This document shows positions 19,200 through 29,679 of a DNA stretch of 64,000 nucleotides, one piece after another. Location: NCBI RefSeq assembly GCF_002777915.1, contig NZ_NJGE01000003.1:94339-158338 (forward strand), given 5' to 3'. The notes under the pieces were generated by a model. That model had not been told where the DNA came from. It was given only the letters and a program-made list of their open reading frames with translations, and ran no database searches. Made by a program: the position numbers and the translations under genes. This DNA comes from Bartonella tribocorum (GTDB lineage Bacteria; Pseudomonadota; Alphaproteobacteria; Rhizobiales; Rhizobiaceae). Within the stretch, counting starts at the first letter, position 1. Each line of letters starts with the position of its first letter.

Positions 19200-19931
19200 A
19201 TGATAGAAAAGAAAATTCAACCACTGAAGAATTCTTTGGCTAAAATAGCGATATTAATATTCGCACTCTTAGCCGCTTCATGGACTGTCGTACATGCTTA
19301 TGCTGAAGAAAATAAAAGAGATGCAACGATTACAGTGACTGCAGTCGGAGAAAGTCAAGCTGCACCGGATATGGCAATTATTAATCTCGCCGTTGTTACG
19401 GAGGACAAAACAGCTCAAAAAGCATTAGCTTCCAATAATAAATCCATGAACGATATTGTAAATGCCTTTAAAAGCAATGGCATCCAAGCAAATGATTTAC
19501 AAACATCAGGCTTATCTATTTATCAGTCGTCCCACGAAAAAAAGAATAATGAAAAACTCTATCACGTTTCAAATTCTTTAACTGTACGTATTCGTGATCT
19601 TAGCAACGCTGGTAAAATCTTTGATCAAGCGATGGCGCTGGGAATTAATTCAGTAAATGGCATTACTTTTACCAACGCAGATACGAAGCCATTTTATCAA
19701 GAAGCACGTAAAAAGGCTATTACTGAAGCCATTGAAAAGGCGCAAACAATAGCACAAGCGGCTGATTTAAAATTAGGAAAAATTATTGAAATCAATGAAA
19801 AAGATGATTACTACCGCCCAACACCGCGCCTCATGAGTAGAGCGGCAGATGCAAGCTACGCAGATACAAATTTTGCAGGGGGTGAATTAAATTATAATGT
19901 GAGTGTCACTGTCGTCTTTGCGATCGATTAA
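19200..19931 (+). CDS. SIMPL domain (DUF541) periplasmic protein
   Basis: A 243-residue exported protein with a signal peptide (about residues 1-31, ending near VVHAYA). The mature part begins ITVTAVGESQAAPDMAIINLAVVTEDKTAQKAL, the SIMPL/DUF541 signature, and ends with GGELNYNVSVTVVFAI, the typical closing strand. Family members (YggE, BP26) form periplasmic ring-like oligomers; the Brucella homologue BP26 is a known antigen. AAGGA lies 6 bases before the ATG. It is convergent with ycgN and shares a terminator hairpin with it. Confidence 0.9.
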   Translation: MIEKKIQPLKNSLAKIAILIFALLAASWTVVHAYAEENKRDATITVTAVGESQAAPDMAIINLAVVTEDKTAQKALASNNKSMNDIVNAFKSNGIQANDLQTSGLSIYQSSHEKKNNEKLYHVSNSLTVRIRDLSNAGKIFDQAMALGINSVNGITFTNADTKPFYQEARKKAITEAIEKAQTIAQAADLKLGKIIEINEKDDYYRPTPRLMSRAADASYADTNFAGGELNYNVSVTVVFAID

Positions 19932-19953
19932 ATCACCAACCATTGTATGAAAT

Positions 19954-19996
19954 ACTCATATTACTGGCCTTCACATAGAAGGCCAGTAATATGAGT
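19954..19996. terminator. Bidirectional hairpin between SIMPL gene and ycgN
   Basis: ACTCATATTACTGGCCTT (19954-19971) pairs perfectly over 18 bases with its complement at 19979-19996 around a 7-base loop. The stop codon and last codons of ycgN lie inside the hairpin. Confidence 0.8.
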
Positions 19997-20422
19997 GAGG
20001 TAATCTTCTTCAGATGATAATTCGTTTTCGTAGATTTCTATGTATCCACGTGCAGAAACGTGTGCTTTATGGACCATCTGGCGATCTCCTGACACCAGTG
20101 GATGCCACCATGGAAGATCTTTTCCTTCATAAATTAATTTATAGGCACAACTTTCTGGAAGCCAACGCGCCGTTTTAACGGTTGTAATGTCTAACGATAT
20201 ACAATCTGGTACCATTGATTTACGATGAACATAGTCTCGACACTGGCAAGTTTCCCCATCTAAAAGACGACAAGCAATACTGGTCGCATACAGATCACCC
20301 GTATCATCATCCTCAACTTTGTGGAGACAACAACGACCACAGCCATCACAAAGACTCTCCCACTCAGAAAAGGAAAGCTCTTCTAATTTTTTTACTTTCC
20401 AAAAAGGAAGTTTTCCACTCAT
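19961..20422 (-). CDS. UPF0260 / YcgN-family cysteine cluster protein
   Basis: About 153 residues, the normal length. The WESLCDGCGRCCLHK cluster near residue 25, the CRLLD...CQCRDY cysteines and WLPESCAYKLIYEGKDLPWWHPL are the hallmarks of YcgN (CxxCxxCC-type metal-binding proteins). The metal bound and the reaction are not established. The ATG at 20422 is preferred; a GTG 12 bases upstream sits too close to its AAGG. The last codons are embedded in the hairpin terminator shared with the facing gene. Confidence 0.9.
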   Translation of the reverse strand: MSGKLPFWKVKKLEELSFSEWESLCDGCGRCCLHKVEDDDTGDLYATSIACRLLDGETCQCRDYVHRKSMVPDCISLDITTVKTARWLPESCAYKLIYEGKDLPWWHPLVSGDRQMVHKAHVSARGYIEIYENELSSEEDYLTHITGLLCEGQ

Positions 20423-20678
20423 AAACTCAGGCACACCTTTTTTAATGAAGACGATCGATAAAAAAAGAAAAAATTAAACTCAATACGTACTTCATACAAT
20501 TTTTTAAATATATCTGAAAAAAGGAATTATTCAAAAAATAGCACATATAAATAAATATAACCTATTGAGGAATTTCTTTGTCAACTGACAAAGAATAAAA
20601 TGCCTCACCTAAAACGATAGAATAATTCTGCAAAGAATAACCTTTCTCATTACAAAGACAGTACGCTTCACTATAAAT

Positions 20679-20927
20679 TTATTCTTGAGATATCCCATCT
20701 CTTAAAAAAACAAACCGCTCTGGGCAAAATAATATTTTATCGTTCATTTCTTGAAAGAAATCCCCTTTTACTGTCCACTCCATAACCACTCTTTGCCCTA
20801 ATCTGTGCTTTTGAAACAAAGAAGTAGAAAGCTCCAAAGCTATGAAAAACGATAAATATCCTAAACCTTCTAGCTTATTCAAAATCTTCCCATATTTTTC
20901 ATCCAAGCACACGGTCCCCCCCTTCAT
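20679..20927 (-). CDS. Hypothetical small protein downstream of rpoD
   Basis: An 82-residue frame 43 bases after rpoD on the same strand, so possibly on its transcript. The sequence is mixed, with a hydrophobic patch (GYLSFFIALELS), and no family is recognised. A run of seven G lies right after the ATG (codons 3-5), which could cause slippage. There is no convincing ribosome site. It may be a fragment of a larger ancestral gene. Confidence 0.35.
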   Translation of the reverse strand: MKGGTVCLDEKYGKILNKLEGLGYLSFFIALELSTSLFQKHRLGQRVVMEWTVKGDFFQEMNDKILFCPERFVFLRDGISQE

Positions 20928-20970
20928 GAAGAAGAAAAGGGGAATAATTAAAATGCACCAATTCCTTTAT

Positions 20971-22986
20971 TTAAGAATCGAGAAAACTGCGTAATTTTCG
21001 TGAGCGGCTAGGATGCTTCAATTTACGAAGTGCCTTTGCTTCAATCTGACGAATACGCTCTCTTGTAACTGAGAACTGTTGTCCTACTTCTTCCAAGGTG
21101 TGATCTGTATTCATCCCTATCCCAAAACGCATCCGCAAAACGCGTTCTTCTCGTGGTGTTAATGAAGCAAGAACGCGTGTTGTCGTATCACGTAGATTCG
21201 CCTGAATAGCAGCATCAATGGGTAATAGTGCATTCCTATCTTCAATAAAATCACCCAAATGAGAATCATCTTCATCCCCAACAGGCGTTTCAAGTGAAAT
21301 AGGTTCTTTTGCAATTTTAAGAACCTTTCGCACTTTTTCTAACGGCATAGAAAGTTTGCTAGATAATTCTTCTGGTGTTGGCTCTCGTCCAATTTCATGG
21401 AGAATCTGACGTGAAGTACGAACGATTTTATTAATTGTTTCAATCATATGAACAGGGATACGAATAGTGCGTGCCTGATCCGCAATTGAACGTGTAATAG
21501 CTTGACGAATCCACCATGTGGCATAAGTTGAAAACTTGTAGCCGCGCCGATATTCAAACTTATCCACAGCCTTCATCAAACCGATATTGCCCTCTTGAAT
21601 AAGATCAAGAAACTGCAAACCGCGATTGGTGTATTTTTTTGCAATTGAAATGACAAGACGTAAATTAGATTCAACCATCTCCTTTTTCGCAATGGTTGAT
21701 TCACGTTCACCTTTCTGCACCTGCATAACAATCCGACGAAATTCACCAATTGAAATAGCCGTTTCTTGCGCGAGATTTTGTATTTCACCCCGTAATTTTT
21801 GAATTTCTTTCGCTTCACGCATTGAAAATTCTTTCCAACCCGGTGCAGGCAAAGTGGCAATATAATTCATCCAATCTGCATCCAATTCACGCCCTTGGTA
21901 TTCTTTTAAAAAATCTTCATGGCCAATGCCATAACTGTTAGCGATTCGTTTTAACTTACCTTCATTATGAATCAATCTCTTATTGATATCATAAAGCTGT
22001 TCAACCAAAGATTCGATACGATTTTGATTCAAAGAGAGAGATTTCACAGCTTGAATTAACTCACCCTTTAATTGAATATATTTTTTCTTTTGAGAAGCTG
22101 TAAGAGCCCCCTCTTTACGCTCGGCCAAACTGCTTTCAACATGCTGATCTTGCAATTTGCGTAGTTTTACATAGGTTTGAGCAATAAAATCCAATGTTTC
22201 CATAACTTGAGGACAAAGCTCATTTTCCATTGCTGCAAGGGATAAGTTAACATCATCATCGTCTTCTTCATCATCTTCTTCAATGCTTCTCTCTCCTACA
22301 TTTTCTCCCATATTACGTATACCAGAAGACATCTTTTCTTCTTTTATCTTATCAACTTCACTTCGCTCAATCACAGGAGCCTGCTTTGCTTCTGGACCAG
22401 CATAAGTCGTTTCAAGATCAATAATTTCACGAAGAAGAATACGCTGTTCTTTTAATTCATCACGCCAGATAATCAGGGCCTGAAAAGTCAAAGGACTCTC
22501 ACAAAGTCCCGCAATCATTGTCTCACGCCCAGCTTCAATACGCTTGGCAATGGCAATTTCGCCTTCCCGTGAAAGAAGCTCAACAGCTCCCATCTCACGT
22601 AAATACATACGCACCGGATCATCCGTACGATCTGTTACTTCGCGCTTATTCGTTGTCGTTGCAAGTGCGTGGCTAGAGGCCTCTACTAAGTCCCCCCCCT
22701 CTACCGTAACTTCATCTTCATAATTTTCAGACTCAACTTCATCCTCATCATCGACAACATTCACCCCCATCTCAGAGAACATCGCCAAGATATCCTCAAT
22801 TTGTTCGGATGTAACCTCATCGGAAGGAAGAACGGCATTGAGTTCATCCATCGTTACGTAACCATTTTTTTTGGCAAGTTTAATCATTTTCTTGATGGCA
22901 TCATCAGAAAAATCAAGAAGAGGACCATCCAAACTCGCTTGGTTTGTTACTTCCGCATTATCTTTCTGTTTAACCTTTGTTGCCAT
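20971..22986 (-). CDS. rpoD: RNA polymerase primary sigma factor RpoD (sigma-70)
   Basis: Housekeeping sigma factor. The ATG at 22986 has GGAG 8 bases upstream and gives 671 residues beginning [10 protein letters not shown]; an in-frame start 21 bases earlier is less likely. Region 1.1 at the N-terminus, an acidic alphaproteobacterial insertion (DDEEDDDD near residue 250), regions 2.1-2.4 ([39 protein letters not shown]), region 3 and the region 4 HTH ([17 protein letters not shown]) are all present. It lies downstream of dnaG, the classic macromolecular-synthesis order. Confidence 0.98.
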   Translation of the reverse strand: MATKVKQKDNAEVTNQASLDGPLLDFSDDAIKKMIKLAKKNGYVTMDELNAVLPSDEVTSEQIEDILAMFSEMGVNVVDDEDEVESENYEDEVTVEGGDLVEASSHALATTTNKREVTDRTDDPVRMYLREMGAVELLSREGEIAIAKRIEAGRETMIAGLCESPLTFQALIIWRDELKEQRILLREIIDLETTYAGPEAKQAPVIERSEVDKIKEEKMSSGIRNMGENVGERSIEEDDEEDDDDVNLSLAAMENELCPQVMETLDFIAQTYVKLRKLQDQHVESSLAERKEGALTASQKKKYIQLKGELIQAVKSLSLNQNRIESLVEQLYDINKRLIHNEGKLKRIANSYGIGHEDFLKEYQGRELDADWMNYIATLPAPGWKEFSMREAKEIQKLRGEIQNLAQETAISIGEFRRIVMQVQKGERESTIAKKEMVESNLRLVISIAKKYTNRGLQFLDLIQEGNIGLMKAVDKFEYRRGYKFSTYATWWIRQAITRSIADQARTIRIPVHMIETINKIVRTSRQILHEIGREPTPEELSSKLSMPLEKVRKVLKIAKEPISLETPVGDEDDSHLGDFIEDRNALLPIDAAIQANLRDTTTRVLASLTPREERVLRMRFGIGMNTDHTLEEVGQQFSVTRERIRQIEAKALRKLKHPSRSRKLRSFLDS

Positions 22987-23380
22987 ACCATAACTCCACT
23001 CGATCACTTCATAGTTTCCATGTAACCATAGTCCTCATGTGACCAGCTTTTTTGTTCTCACTTAAATTGCCAATAGCTTCTCATATATACTTCCTTTTAA
23101 GAGATTACTATTGGAAAGAATACATTTTGTATACGACTTTTGTATACGCCTTAACATCCAGAAAAACTTGTCATCCAGACAAAAACGCGGGAAAACTCCA
23201 GAAGTTTCCCCGACACCTCTCAGCCCTTCTGAGATAATCTCTGTACCCTACCGTAAGAACCAATTTCCCGCTTTTCCTAAAATTTATTCTAAAATTTAAC
23301 TGTCATCTTCATGAAAATGTCACTCTACATAAACTTCCTCATCTAAAATTTAAGTGACTGATTCGCATTAAAAAAGCGAA
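22987..23380. other. dnaG-rpoD intergenic region
   Basis: A 394-base gap on the minus strand between dnaG and rpoD, long enough for an rpoD-specific promoter. It holds a tandem pair of TTTTGTATACG (23125-23148) and an imperfect hairpin near 23190-23212 (GGGAAA...TTTCCC). No gene seen. Confidence 0.6.
23125..23148. repeat. Tandem TTTTGTATACG pair upstream of rpoD
   Basis: Two exact 11-base copies at 23125-23135 and 23138-23148, period 13. Each contains the palindrome GTATAC. They lie about 140 bases upstream of the rpoD start and could be a regulator site. Confidence 0.6.
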
Positions 23381-25318
23381 TCATTTTATCGTATCTTGTG
23401 TATTCCCGTCTATTTTTTCATCTAACCAACTTCCAAATCCTTCAATTAATGCTTCTGTTGCCTGCATCTGCTCCAGCTCATTTTTTATCTCCCGAAGCAG
23501 ATCAAAAACCTCACTCTTAGGATTTTCTACAAGTTGCTCTTCAATATCCTGTAACCTCTTATGTAGGTGGTGTTCTTGAAGATGCAAGTAGACAGCTTGT
23601 TTTAATATAGCACGAGCATCTTCTATAGGTGCTTCTCCAAAGATAACACGCATACCAATATTTTGCACAAGGTGTCTCATACGCTCTAATAAAACCTTTT
23701 GCCCTCTTTTTTCTAAGAACGCAACCATTGTCTCTTTATCATGAAGCGGCTGATTTCCAAGAATCTCCAACATCGTTTGGTGAAAACAAACCAATTGTGT
23801 ATTTTTTAATTCTAACTCAGAGAAAATCTCAAAATTTTCATGCCATAACTCAGGATAGTAGGCTAAAGTGAGTAAAATCACAGCTTCACGCAACGGAATA
23901 GCTTGCGAAGAATTTCGGACTATTTCAGAATTTGCTAACAAAGAAAAGGATTGATCTTTAAAGATCCTATTGTGTGAAGCCTGTTCATATCGCCCTCCCT
24001 CTTTCTTTTTTGAAAAAGAGGGACGAAAAAAATCAAAAAGGCGTTTTTTTATATCTTGCAAATAATAACGACGGACATCTTCATCCTTAATCGTAAAAAT
24101 TTGTTGTTTGAGTTGTTTTTCGAGCGTCGCTCGTGTCTCTGGAGTCTCAAAACGCTTTCCATAGGTAGCACGCCACCATAAAAGCTCAATCAAAGGAATT
24201 GCTTTTTGCAAAAAAGAAGAAAAAAGCTGTGCACCACCAGCACAAACGATTTCATCAGGATCTTTTCCTTGTGGCAACAAAACAAATTGGACACAAACCC
24301 CACCTTTTAAAAGAGGCAATACCCGATCAGCAACGCGAAAAGCCGCCTTTAAACCAGCATCATCACCATCAAAACACAAAATGGGCTCCTTTCCCATCTG
24401 CCATAAAAGCTCAATTTGCGCTTCCGTTAATGCTGTCCCTAAGGGCGCGACAACACCCTCAAAACCGACTTTAGTCAATGCGATAACGTCCATATACCCC
24501 TCGACAACAAGAAGTGAATGAATTTTTTCATCACCAACAAAGCGACTATTTTTGCGAGCCGCTGCCGCATTATAAAGTATATTTCCTTTATGAAATAGCA
24601 CCGTTTCAGGACTATTGAGATATTTTGCGCGTGTTTCTTTCTCTAACGCACGCCCTCCGAAAGCCACCACACGTTCGCGCAAATCTTCAATAGGAAACAT
24701 AATGCGATTTCTAAATCGGTCATAAGAATCCGCACTCTCTTCATGAACCGTGATAAGTCCACATTCTTCCATTTGCTTTATTGAAACACCACGAGCACTT
24801 AAAGCCTCTTTCAAAGCTGTACGCCCCAACGGTGCAAAACCAATTCGAAAACGCTCTATAAGCTTTGGCGTAACACCACGTGCATCCAGATAACGACGGG
24901 CTTGTGCTCCTCCTTTATCGCGTAAATGATATTGAAAAAAATCTGTAGCAATTTTCATCACATCATAAAGGTCAGCTTTTTCCATTTGATGTTGATAACT
25001 TTGAGGATCCAAAACGGGGAGTTTCATTCCCGCAAAATCAGCCAAACGCTCGACACTTTCTGAAAAGTGCAATCCATCAAGCTCGCACAGGAAGGTAAAA
25101 ATATCTCCGCTTACCCCACAACCAAAACAATAATAACGCCCTTTATGATCATCACAATGAAAGCTGGGCGTTTTCTCACCATGGAATGGACAACAGCACC
25201 AAAAATCTCCCCGTGAAGGCTTACTTTTTCGCATGTCAAAGTCCACCCGTTGACCAATCACGGTTGAAATCGGAAGTCTGCTACGCAGTTCATTAAGGAA
25301 ATCAGGCGGAAAACGCAT
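23381..25318 (-). CDS. dnaG: DNA primase DnaG
   Basis: Makes RNA primers at the replication fork. The 645 residues comprise an N-terminal CHC2 zinc finger (C43, H46, C64, C67), a Toprim/RNA polymerase core (VVEGYMDVIAL near 275 and LCFDGDDAGLKAA near 320) and a helical C-terminal DnaB-interaction domain. The start MRFPPDFLNELRSRLPI matches the family. It precedes rpoD on the same strand. Confidence 0.97.
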   Translation of the reverse strand: MRFPPDFLNELRSRLPISTVIGQRVDFDMRKSKPSRGDFWCCCPFHGEKTPSFHCDDHKGRYYCFGCGVSGDIFTFLCELDGLHFSESVERLADFAGMKLPVLDPQSYQHQMEKADLYDVMKIATDFFQYHLRDKGGAQARRYLDARGVTPKLIERFRIGFAPLGRTALKEALSARGVSIKQMEECGLITVHEESADSYDRFRNRIMFPIEDLRERVVAFGGRALEKETRAKYLNSPETVLFHKGNILYNAAAARKNSRFVGDEKIHSLLVVEGYMDVIALTKVGFEGVVAPLGTALTEAQIELLWQMGKEPILCFDGDDAGLKAAFRVADRVLPLLKGGVCVQFVLLPQGKDPDEIVCAGGAQLFSSFLQKAIPLIELLWWRATYGKRFETPETRATLEKQLKQQIFTIKDEDVRRYYLQDIKKRLFDFFRPSFSKKKEGGRYEQASHNRIFKDQSFSLLANSEIVRNSSQAIPLREAVILLTLAYYPELWHENFEIFSELELKNTQLVCFHQTMLEILGNQPLHDKETMVAFLEKRGQKVLLERMRHLVQNIGMRVIFGEAPIEDARAILKQAVYLHLQEHHLHKRLQDIEEQLVENPKSEVFDLLREIKNELEQMQATEALIEGFGSWLDEKIDGNTQDTIK

Positions 25319-25453
25319 TATCTCTCACAGAGTTTTAAAATTCTTTTTTGCATATTTAACGACTTTAGAGCATAATTCCAAGACTTCCTCTTAAACAGTT
25401 GTAAAATTTTAATCTCTCAACTGCCATAGTTTTAGAAATGGAGCGTAAAAAAA

Positions 25454-26671
25454 GTGATCAAATTTATTGTTCAATATCCGTGGTTAGAGGCTATTTCTTG
25501 GCTTATTATTCTTACTATAATTGCCCTTTTAATCAACTTTTTAGGACGAAAATTACTCATTCACGGTGCAAAAAAGCTCTCTTCTTTTCTTCCCAAGAAT
25601 ACAACAACCGATATTCAAAATGCTATTCAATACCTAGCAAATATCATTTCAGCTTTTATTCTTTCAGTCGGTGTTAATTTTATATCAATATTGCCCGATG
25701 CAGTTAGCACTGTCATCGATAATGTTGCCAACGCCTTCATTATCTTTTTTGTTGTTCTGACAATTTCTGCCTGTCTCAATATCATTAACACCCTTTACGA
25801 ACAACGACCAACAGCACGACTAAAACCAATAAAAGGGTATATTCAAATTGCTAAAATTGCCCTTTTTGCGATTGCAGCAGTTTTAATGGTTGCCACATTA
25901 ATTGACCGCTCCCCTCTTATTCTCTTCTCCGGTCTTGGTGCAATGGCCGCGGTTCTCATGTTAATTTTTCAAGATACACTTCTTTCTCTTGTTGCCGGTA
26001 TTCAAATTTCATCCACCGATATGGTTCGTGTTGGTGATTGGATTGAAATTCCTAATCTCGGCGCTGATGGTGATGTTATTGAAATTGCCCTTCATACCGT
26101 TAAAGTTCAAAATTTCGACAACACCATCACCTCAGTTCCTATCCGTAAACTTGTAACCGACCCTTTTAAAAATTGGCGGGGAATGCAAGAATCAGGTGGC
26201 AGACGCATCAAACGCTCCCTTTTTATCGATCAATCCAGTATCCATTTTCTCACAGAAGAAGAACAAAAATATCTTTCCCGATTTAATTTATTGGAAGATT
26301 ATTTCACGCAAAAAATAGCAGAAATAAATCAATGGAATGCTCAATTAGATAAAAATCATGATGTTTTGGCCAATACGCGCCGTTTAACCAACATTGGAAC
26401 TTTTCGTGCTTATGTTTTTGCTTATCTAAAACAGCATCTCAACATCAACCCCAATATGACCTTTATGGCCCGACAATTACCCCCTACAGAAAATGGTTTA
26501 CCCTTGGAAATTTATTGCTTTACAAACACCACCGTCTGGCTAGACTATGAACAAATTCAAGGTGATATTTTTGACCATCTTTATTCCATTCTTCCCTTTT
26601 TTGGTCTAAAAGTCTTTCAAAATCCAAGTGGTTATGATTTTAATCAAGTATTACAAGTAAAAGCAAAGTAA
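25454..26671 (+). CDS. MscS-family mechanosensitive ion channel (YbdG-like)
   Basis: A 405-residue inner-membrane channel protein starting at GTG, with GGAG about 10 bases upstream. Several membrane helices (about residues 12-170) precede the MscS core: LFSGLGAMAAVLMLIFQDTLLSLVAGIQI is the pore-lining helix, followed by the beta domain (DMVRVGDWIEIPNLGADGDVIEI) and NFDNTITSVPIRKLV. The C-terminal extension and length match YbdG-type channels that open under osmotic downshock. It is followed 70 bases later by a Na/Pi transporter gene on the same strand. Confidence 0.93.
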   Translation: MIKFIVQYPWLEAISWLIILTIIALLINFLGRKLLIHGAKKLSSFLPKNTTTDIQNAIQYLANIISAFILSVGVNFISILPDAVSTVIDNVANAFIIFFVVLTISACLNIINTLYEQRPTARLKPIKGYIQIAKIALFAIAAVLMVATLIDRSPLILFSGLGAMAAVLMLIFQDTLLSLVAGIQISSTDMVRVGDWIEIPNLGADGDVIEIALHTVKVQNFDNTITSVPIRKLVTDPFKNWRGMQESGGRRIKRSLFIDQSSIHFLTEEEQKYLSRFNLLEDYFTQKIAEINQWNAQLDKNHDVLANTRRLTNIGTFRAYVFAYLKQHLNINPNMTFMARQLPPTENGLPLEIYCFTNTTVWLDYEQIQGDIFDHLYSILPFFGLKVFQNPSGYDFNQVLQVKAK

Positions 26672-26741
26672 AAACAACTAACTTTAATTTATCAAGTTTG
26701 AGTTAAGCATATTTATAAACAAAAGAGAAAGAAAAAGTATC

Positions 26742-28433
26742 ATGAATGGTTCATTGGTACTCCTCCATCTTGCTGGCGCTGTTTCTTTACTTCTCTGGGC
26801 CACACGCATGGTACGCACAGGAATTGAACGCGCCTATGGTGATAGGCTTAAATATAACATGCGCCACGTCATTTCAAAACCATTGTTTGCTGTAAGTTTT
26901 GGGCTTTTTACAGCGATGATTTTACAGAGTTCTACAGCCATAACACTGCTTGTTGGTTCTTTTGTTGAATCTGGTTTTGTCTCTGGAGTAGCAGGACTTA
27001 TGGCTGTCCGTGGAGGAGAATTAGGATCAGCACTCGTTGTTAAAATTCTCACCTACGATCTCACACTTGTTGTGCCCCTTTGTCTTTTAATTGGCACTTG
27101 TATCTTCATGACAACGGAAAAACGTGAGTGGCGCCAAATAGGACGTATTGTCATTGGTATTGGTCTTTTGATTTTGTCTTTACAAATGATAAGTACAGCG
27201 ACAGAACCTTTACGAGATAGCGAAATTTTGCCGAACATCATTCGTTATCTTTCAAACGATCCTCTTTCAACTTTTTTGTTGGCTGCGGCTTTAACCTACC
27301 TCTTACATTCATCCATTGCAGGAATCATTTTGCTGGTTAATTTTGCCAACTATAACCTTATCCATACGCAACTTTGCGTTGTCATGGTTCTTGGTGTCAA
27401 CTTTGGTTCTTCTCTTATAGCCCCCCTTTTAACACGCAACGCTTCTCCCAATACCCGCCTCGTTCCCTTGGGGAATTTACTCATGCGTGGAGCCGGTTCA
27501 ATCCTTGTGTTGATCCTATTTTTATCTTTTCAATTACCCATCACATGGCTTGGCAGCAACGCCCCTACGCAAGTAATCAACGCCCATATCACTTTTAACG
27601 TTTTCATTCTCCTAGCTGGAATACCGCTTTCAAAATGGGTTTTAAAATTGACCACACAAATCGTTCATATGAGTACAAAAAAAACGCAAGCCGATAAAAC
27701 GCTTAATTTATCGGATCAAACAGCTCTTGATGATAGCGTTCTTGAACGCCCTGCTCTAGCGCTCTCGAATGTCATGCGTGAAGTTATTCATATTTGTGAT
27801 CTTGTCGACATCATGCTAGAAAAAATCATGGGACTTTATGAAAAGCCTGATCCCAATATTATTGCTGAACTCAATCAACTAAACACCATATTGGACAAAA
27901 AACATATCGCCATCAAACTTTATCTTGCCCGATTAGCGGGACAAAAATTATCGAATGAAGAAGCTCTTCAAACGCAAGAGCTTCTAGACGCTTGTATAAA
28001 ATTAGACCAAGCAGGCGATATCATTATTCACAATATGCTGATGTTGGTTAAAAAGAAACAACAAAAAAATCTAAAGTTCAGTAGCGAAGGCTGGAATGAT
28101 CTCCTTCGTTTCCACGCCATTGTACTGGCCAACGCGCATATCGCATTTAATGTTCTCGTCTCCCGTGACACGCACACGGCACATCTATTGGTCCAAAAAA
28201 AAGATCAACTCCGAAACTTAGAAAAAGAGATGAGTTTAAAACATTTTAAACGCTTACGTGAAGGAGATCTCAAAAATGTAGAATCATCCAGTCTTCATCT
28301 TGATACTGTCCGCGACCTCAAACAAATTAACTCTCTGCTAACTTCAATGATCTACCCTATTTTGGAAGAACAGGGACTACTTCAAAGTTCGCGCCTACGC
28401 AATCCTGCTGAAGAACAGACAGAAAAATCTTAA
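26742..28433 (+). CDS. Na+/phosphate cotransporter family protein with PhoU-like tail
   Basis: A 563-residue membrane protein. Two inverted Na/Pi-cotransporter repeats carry the QSS-type motifs LQSSTAITLLVGSFVESG (about 63-80) and LLHSSIAGIILLVNF (about 187-201). After roughly eight membrane segments, residues about 340-545 are soluble, helical and charged, as in the PhoU-like domain of NptA-type proteins. It probably imports or balances phosphate. It directly follows the MscS gene. The second QSS motif reads HSS, a modest deviation. Confidence 0.9.
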   Translation: MNGSLVLLHLAGAVSLLLWATRMVRTGIERAYGDRLKYNMRHVISKPLFAVSFGLFTAMILQSSTAITLLVGSFVESGFVSGVAGLMAVRGGELGSALVVKILTYDLTLVVPLCLLIGTCIFMTTEKREWRQIGRIVIGIGLLILSLQMISTATEPLRDSEILPNIIRYLSNDPLSTFLLAAALTYLLHSSIAGIILLVNFANYNLIHTQLCVVMVLGVNFGSSLIAPLLTRNASPNTRLVPLGNLLMRGAGSILVLILFLSFQLPITWLGSNAPTQVINAHITFNVFILLAGIPLSKWVLKLTTQIVHMSTKKTQADKTLNLSDQTALDDSVLERPALALSNVMREVIHICDLVDIMLEKIMGLYEKPDPNIIAELNQLNTILDKKHIAIKLYLARLAGQKLSNEEALQTQELLDACIKLDQAGDIIIHNMLMLVKKKQQKNLKFSSEGWNDLLRFHAIVLANAHIAFNVLVSRDTHTAHLLVQKKDQLRNLEKEMSLKHFKRLREGDLKNVESSSLHLDTVRDLKQINSLLTSMIYPILEEQGLLQSSRLRNPAEEQTEKS

Positions 28434-29427
28434 ACTTTTAAAATAAATCAAACAAGAAATGCATCACATCAATGATTCAATTTTGAATATTCAAATATTT
28501 GCCTAACATATTGATTTAATAAATATTTTATGCCGATTTAAATGGACTCTCTTCAATAGAGTAAATTTTTCTCGTTTTTAATCTATTCATAATGAACTCC
28601 TCAAAACCATCTGCTTGCACAGGAAAAATCGAGAATCCTGTGTAGAATAAAACTATACAAGAAATATACAAGAGAACTTAGCATACCTCTTATGAACCGT
28701 CTTAAATACGCAAGAGCTGTCACAACATTCGGGGCAAAAGTATATGATGGTGCCGGCTTGTTTTTTGCCTAAAAAGGGGGAGACCAATAAAATTACCACC
28801 CTTCACAAGCGCCGTCGTAAAATGAAGCTTGGGCATGTTAAGAAAGGTCTCTATAAGGAAATAGTGAAAAGCACCTTTGTTCCAGCCTAAATTCACCTTG
28901 TAAAAAAGCCATCACTTCACAGTAGCAACAAAATAAAGAAATACCCGATAAGGAATGCCCCCCCCACTTGCAACGTTTATGTCTATAAACAGTTATATCA
29001 ATATTTGTAGAGATTGAACTTATACAGCATTTTATCACGCATTAACATGGCAAGCTCCAAAGCTTTAAATATTCATTTGACTTATTGTGTTTTAATCACA
29101 ATTATTTTTTTAAACTTGAGATAGAAAAATTATTAAAAATAAGCTTATAAATAAGATTTATGCATTATTAAAATATTTTTACAATTATTTTCTTTTTTAT
29201 TCATATTTTTAAATTAAATAATTTCTTTATTAATTAAAAATTATTATATATATTTAAATTCATTCGATATTATACTGATATAAATATGAATGTTATTTTA
29301 ATATACAGGAAAGTAATAAGTAAAATTTCTAACAAAAATATCCTTTCCACTGGGTAAAAAGGAATAAACCTTGATCTTTACAAAGTTTACTCTAGTTACA
29401 ATCTAAATTCAGGCAAAGGAGAGTATC
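28434..29427. other. Gene-poor stretch holding an integrase remnant
   Basis: Contains the decayed integrase head at about 28681-28860 and a run of eight C at 28958-28965. Beyond 29040 it is extremely AT-rich with no gene. Confidence 0.6.
28681..28860 (+). pseudogene. Tyrosine integrase N-terminal remnant
   Basis: Reads in broken frames like the start of the integrase at 33742: shared stretches include CTTATGAACCGTCTTAA, TATGATGGTGCCGGCTTGTT and GCGCCGTCGTAAAATG. Only the N-terminal arm-binding part survives, with stops and deletions. It is the trace of another integrated element of the same family about 5 kb upstream. Confidence 0.7.
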
Positions 29428-29679
29428 ATGGAAAATGCAAATATCGGTTGGATTGCAGCTATTATTATCGGCGGAGTTGCAGGTTGGGCTGCACAGTATA
29501 TTATGAAAAGCCAAACAGGAATATTGTTAAATATTATCTTGGGGATTATTGGTGCTGCGTTAGCGAGCTTCCTTTTTAGTCTTTTAGGCGTAAGTTTTGC
29601 TGGTTGGCTTGGTTATCTTATTTCAGGTTTTATAGGAGCCTGTATTCTTATATGGATAGGACGAAAAATTCGATCATAG
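29428..29679 (+). CDS. GlsB/YeaQ/YmgE family stress-response membrane protein
   Basis: An 83-residue, three-helix, glycine-rich inner-membrane protein. The GWIAAIIIGGVAGWAAQYIM opening, NIILGIIGAALASFLFSLLG and the closing GACILIWIGRKI are typical of the transglycosylase-associated family (a name, not an activity). AAAGGAGAG gives a strong ribosome site. The family is often stress-induced; regulation here is not visible. Confidence 0.9.
   Translation: MENANIGWIAAIIIGGVAGWAAQYIMKSQTGILLNIILGIIGAALASFLFSLLGVSFAGWLGYLISGFIGACILIWIGRKIRS

Noticed and set aside
28838..29038. 66-codon minus-strand frame
   Set aside because: Runs opposite the integrase remnant and over a C run; no supporting evidence.
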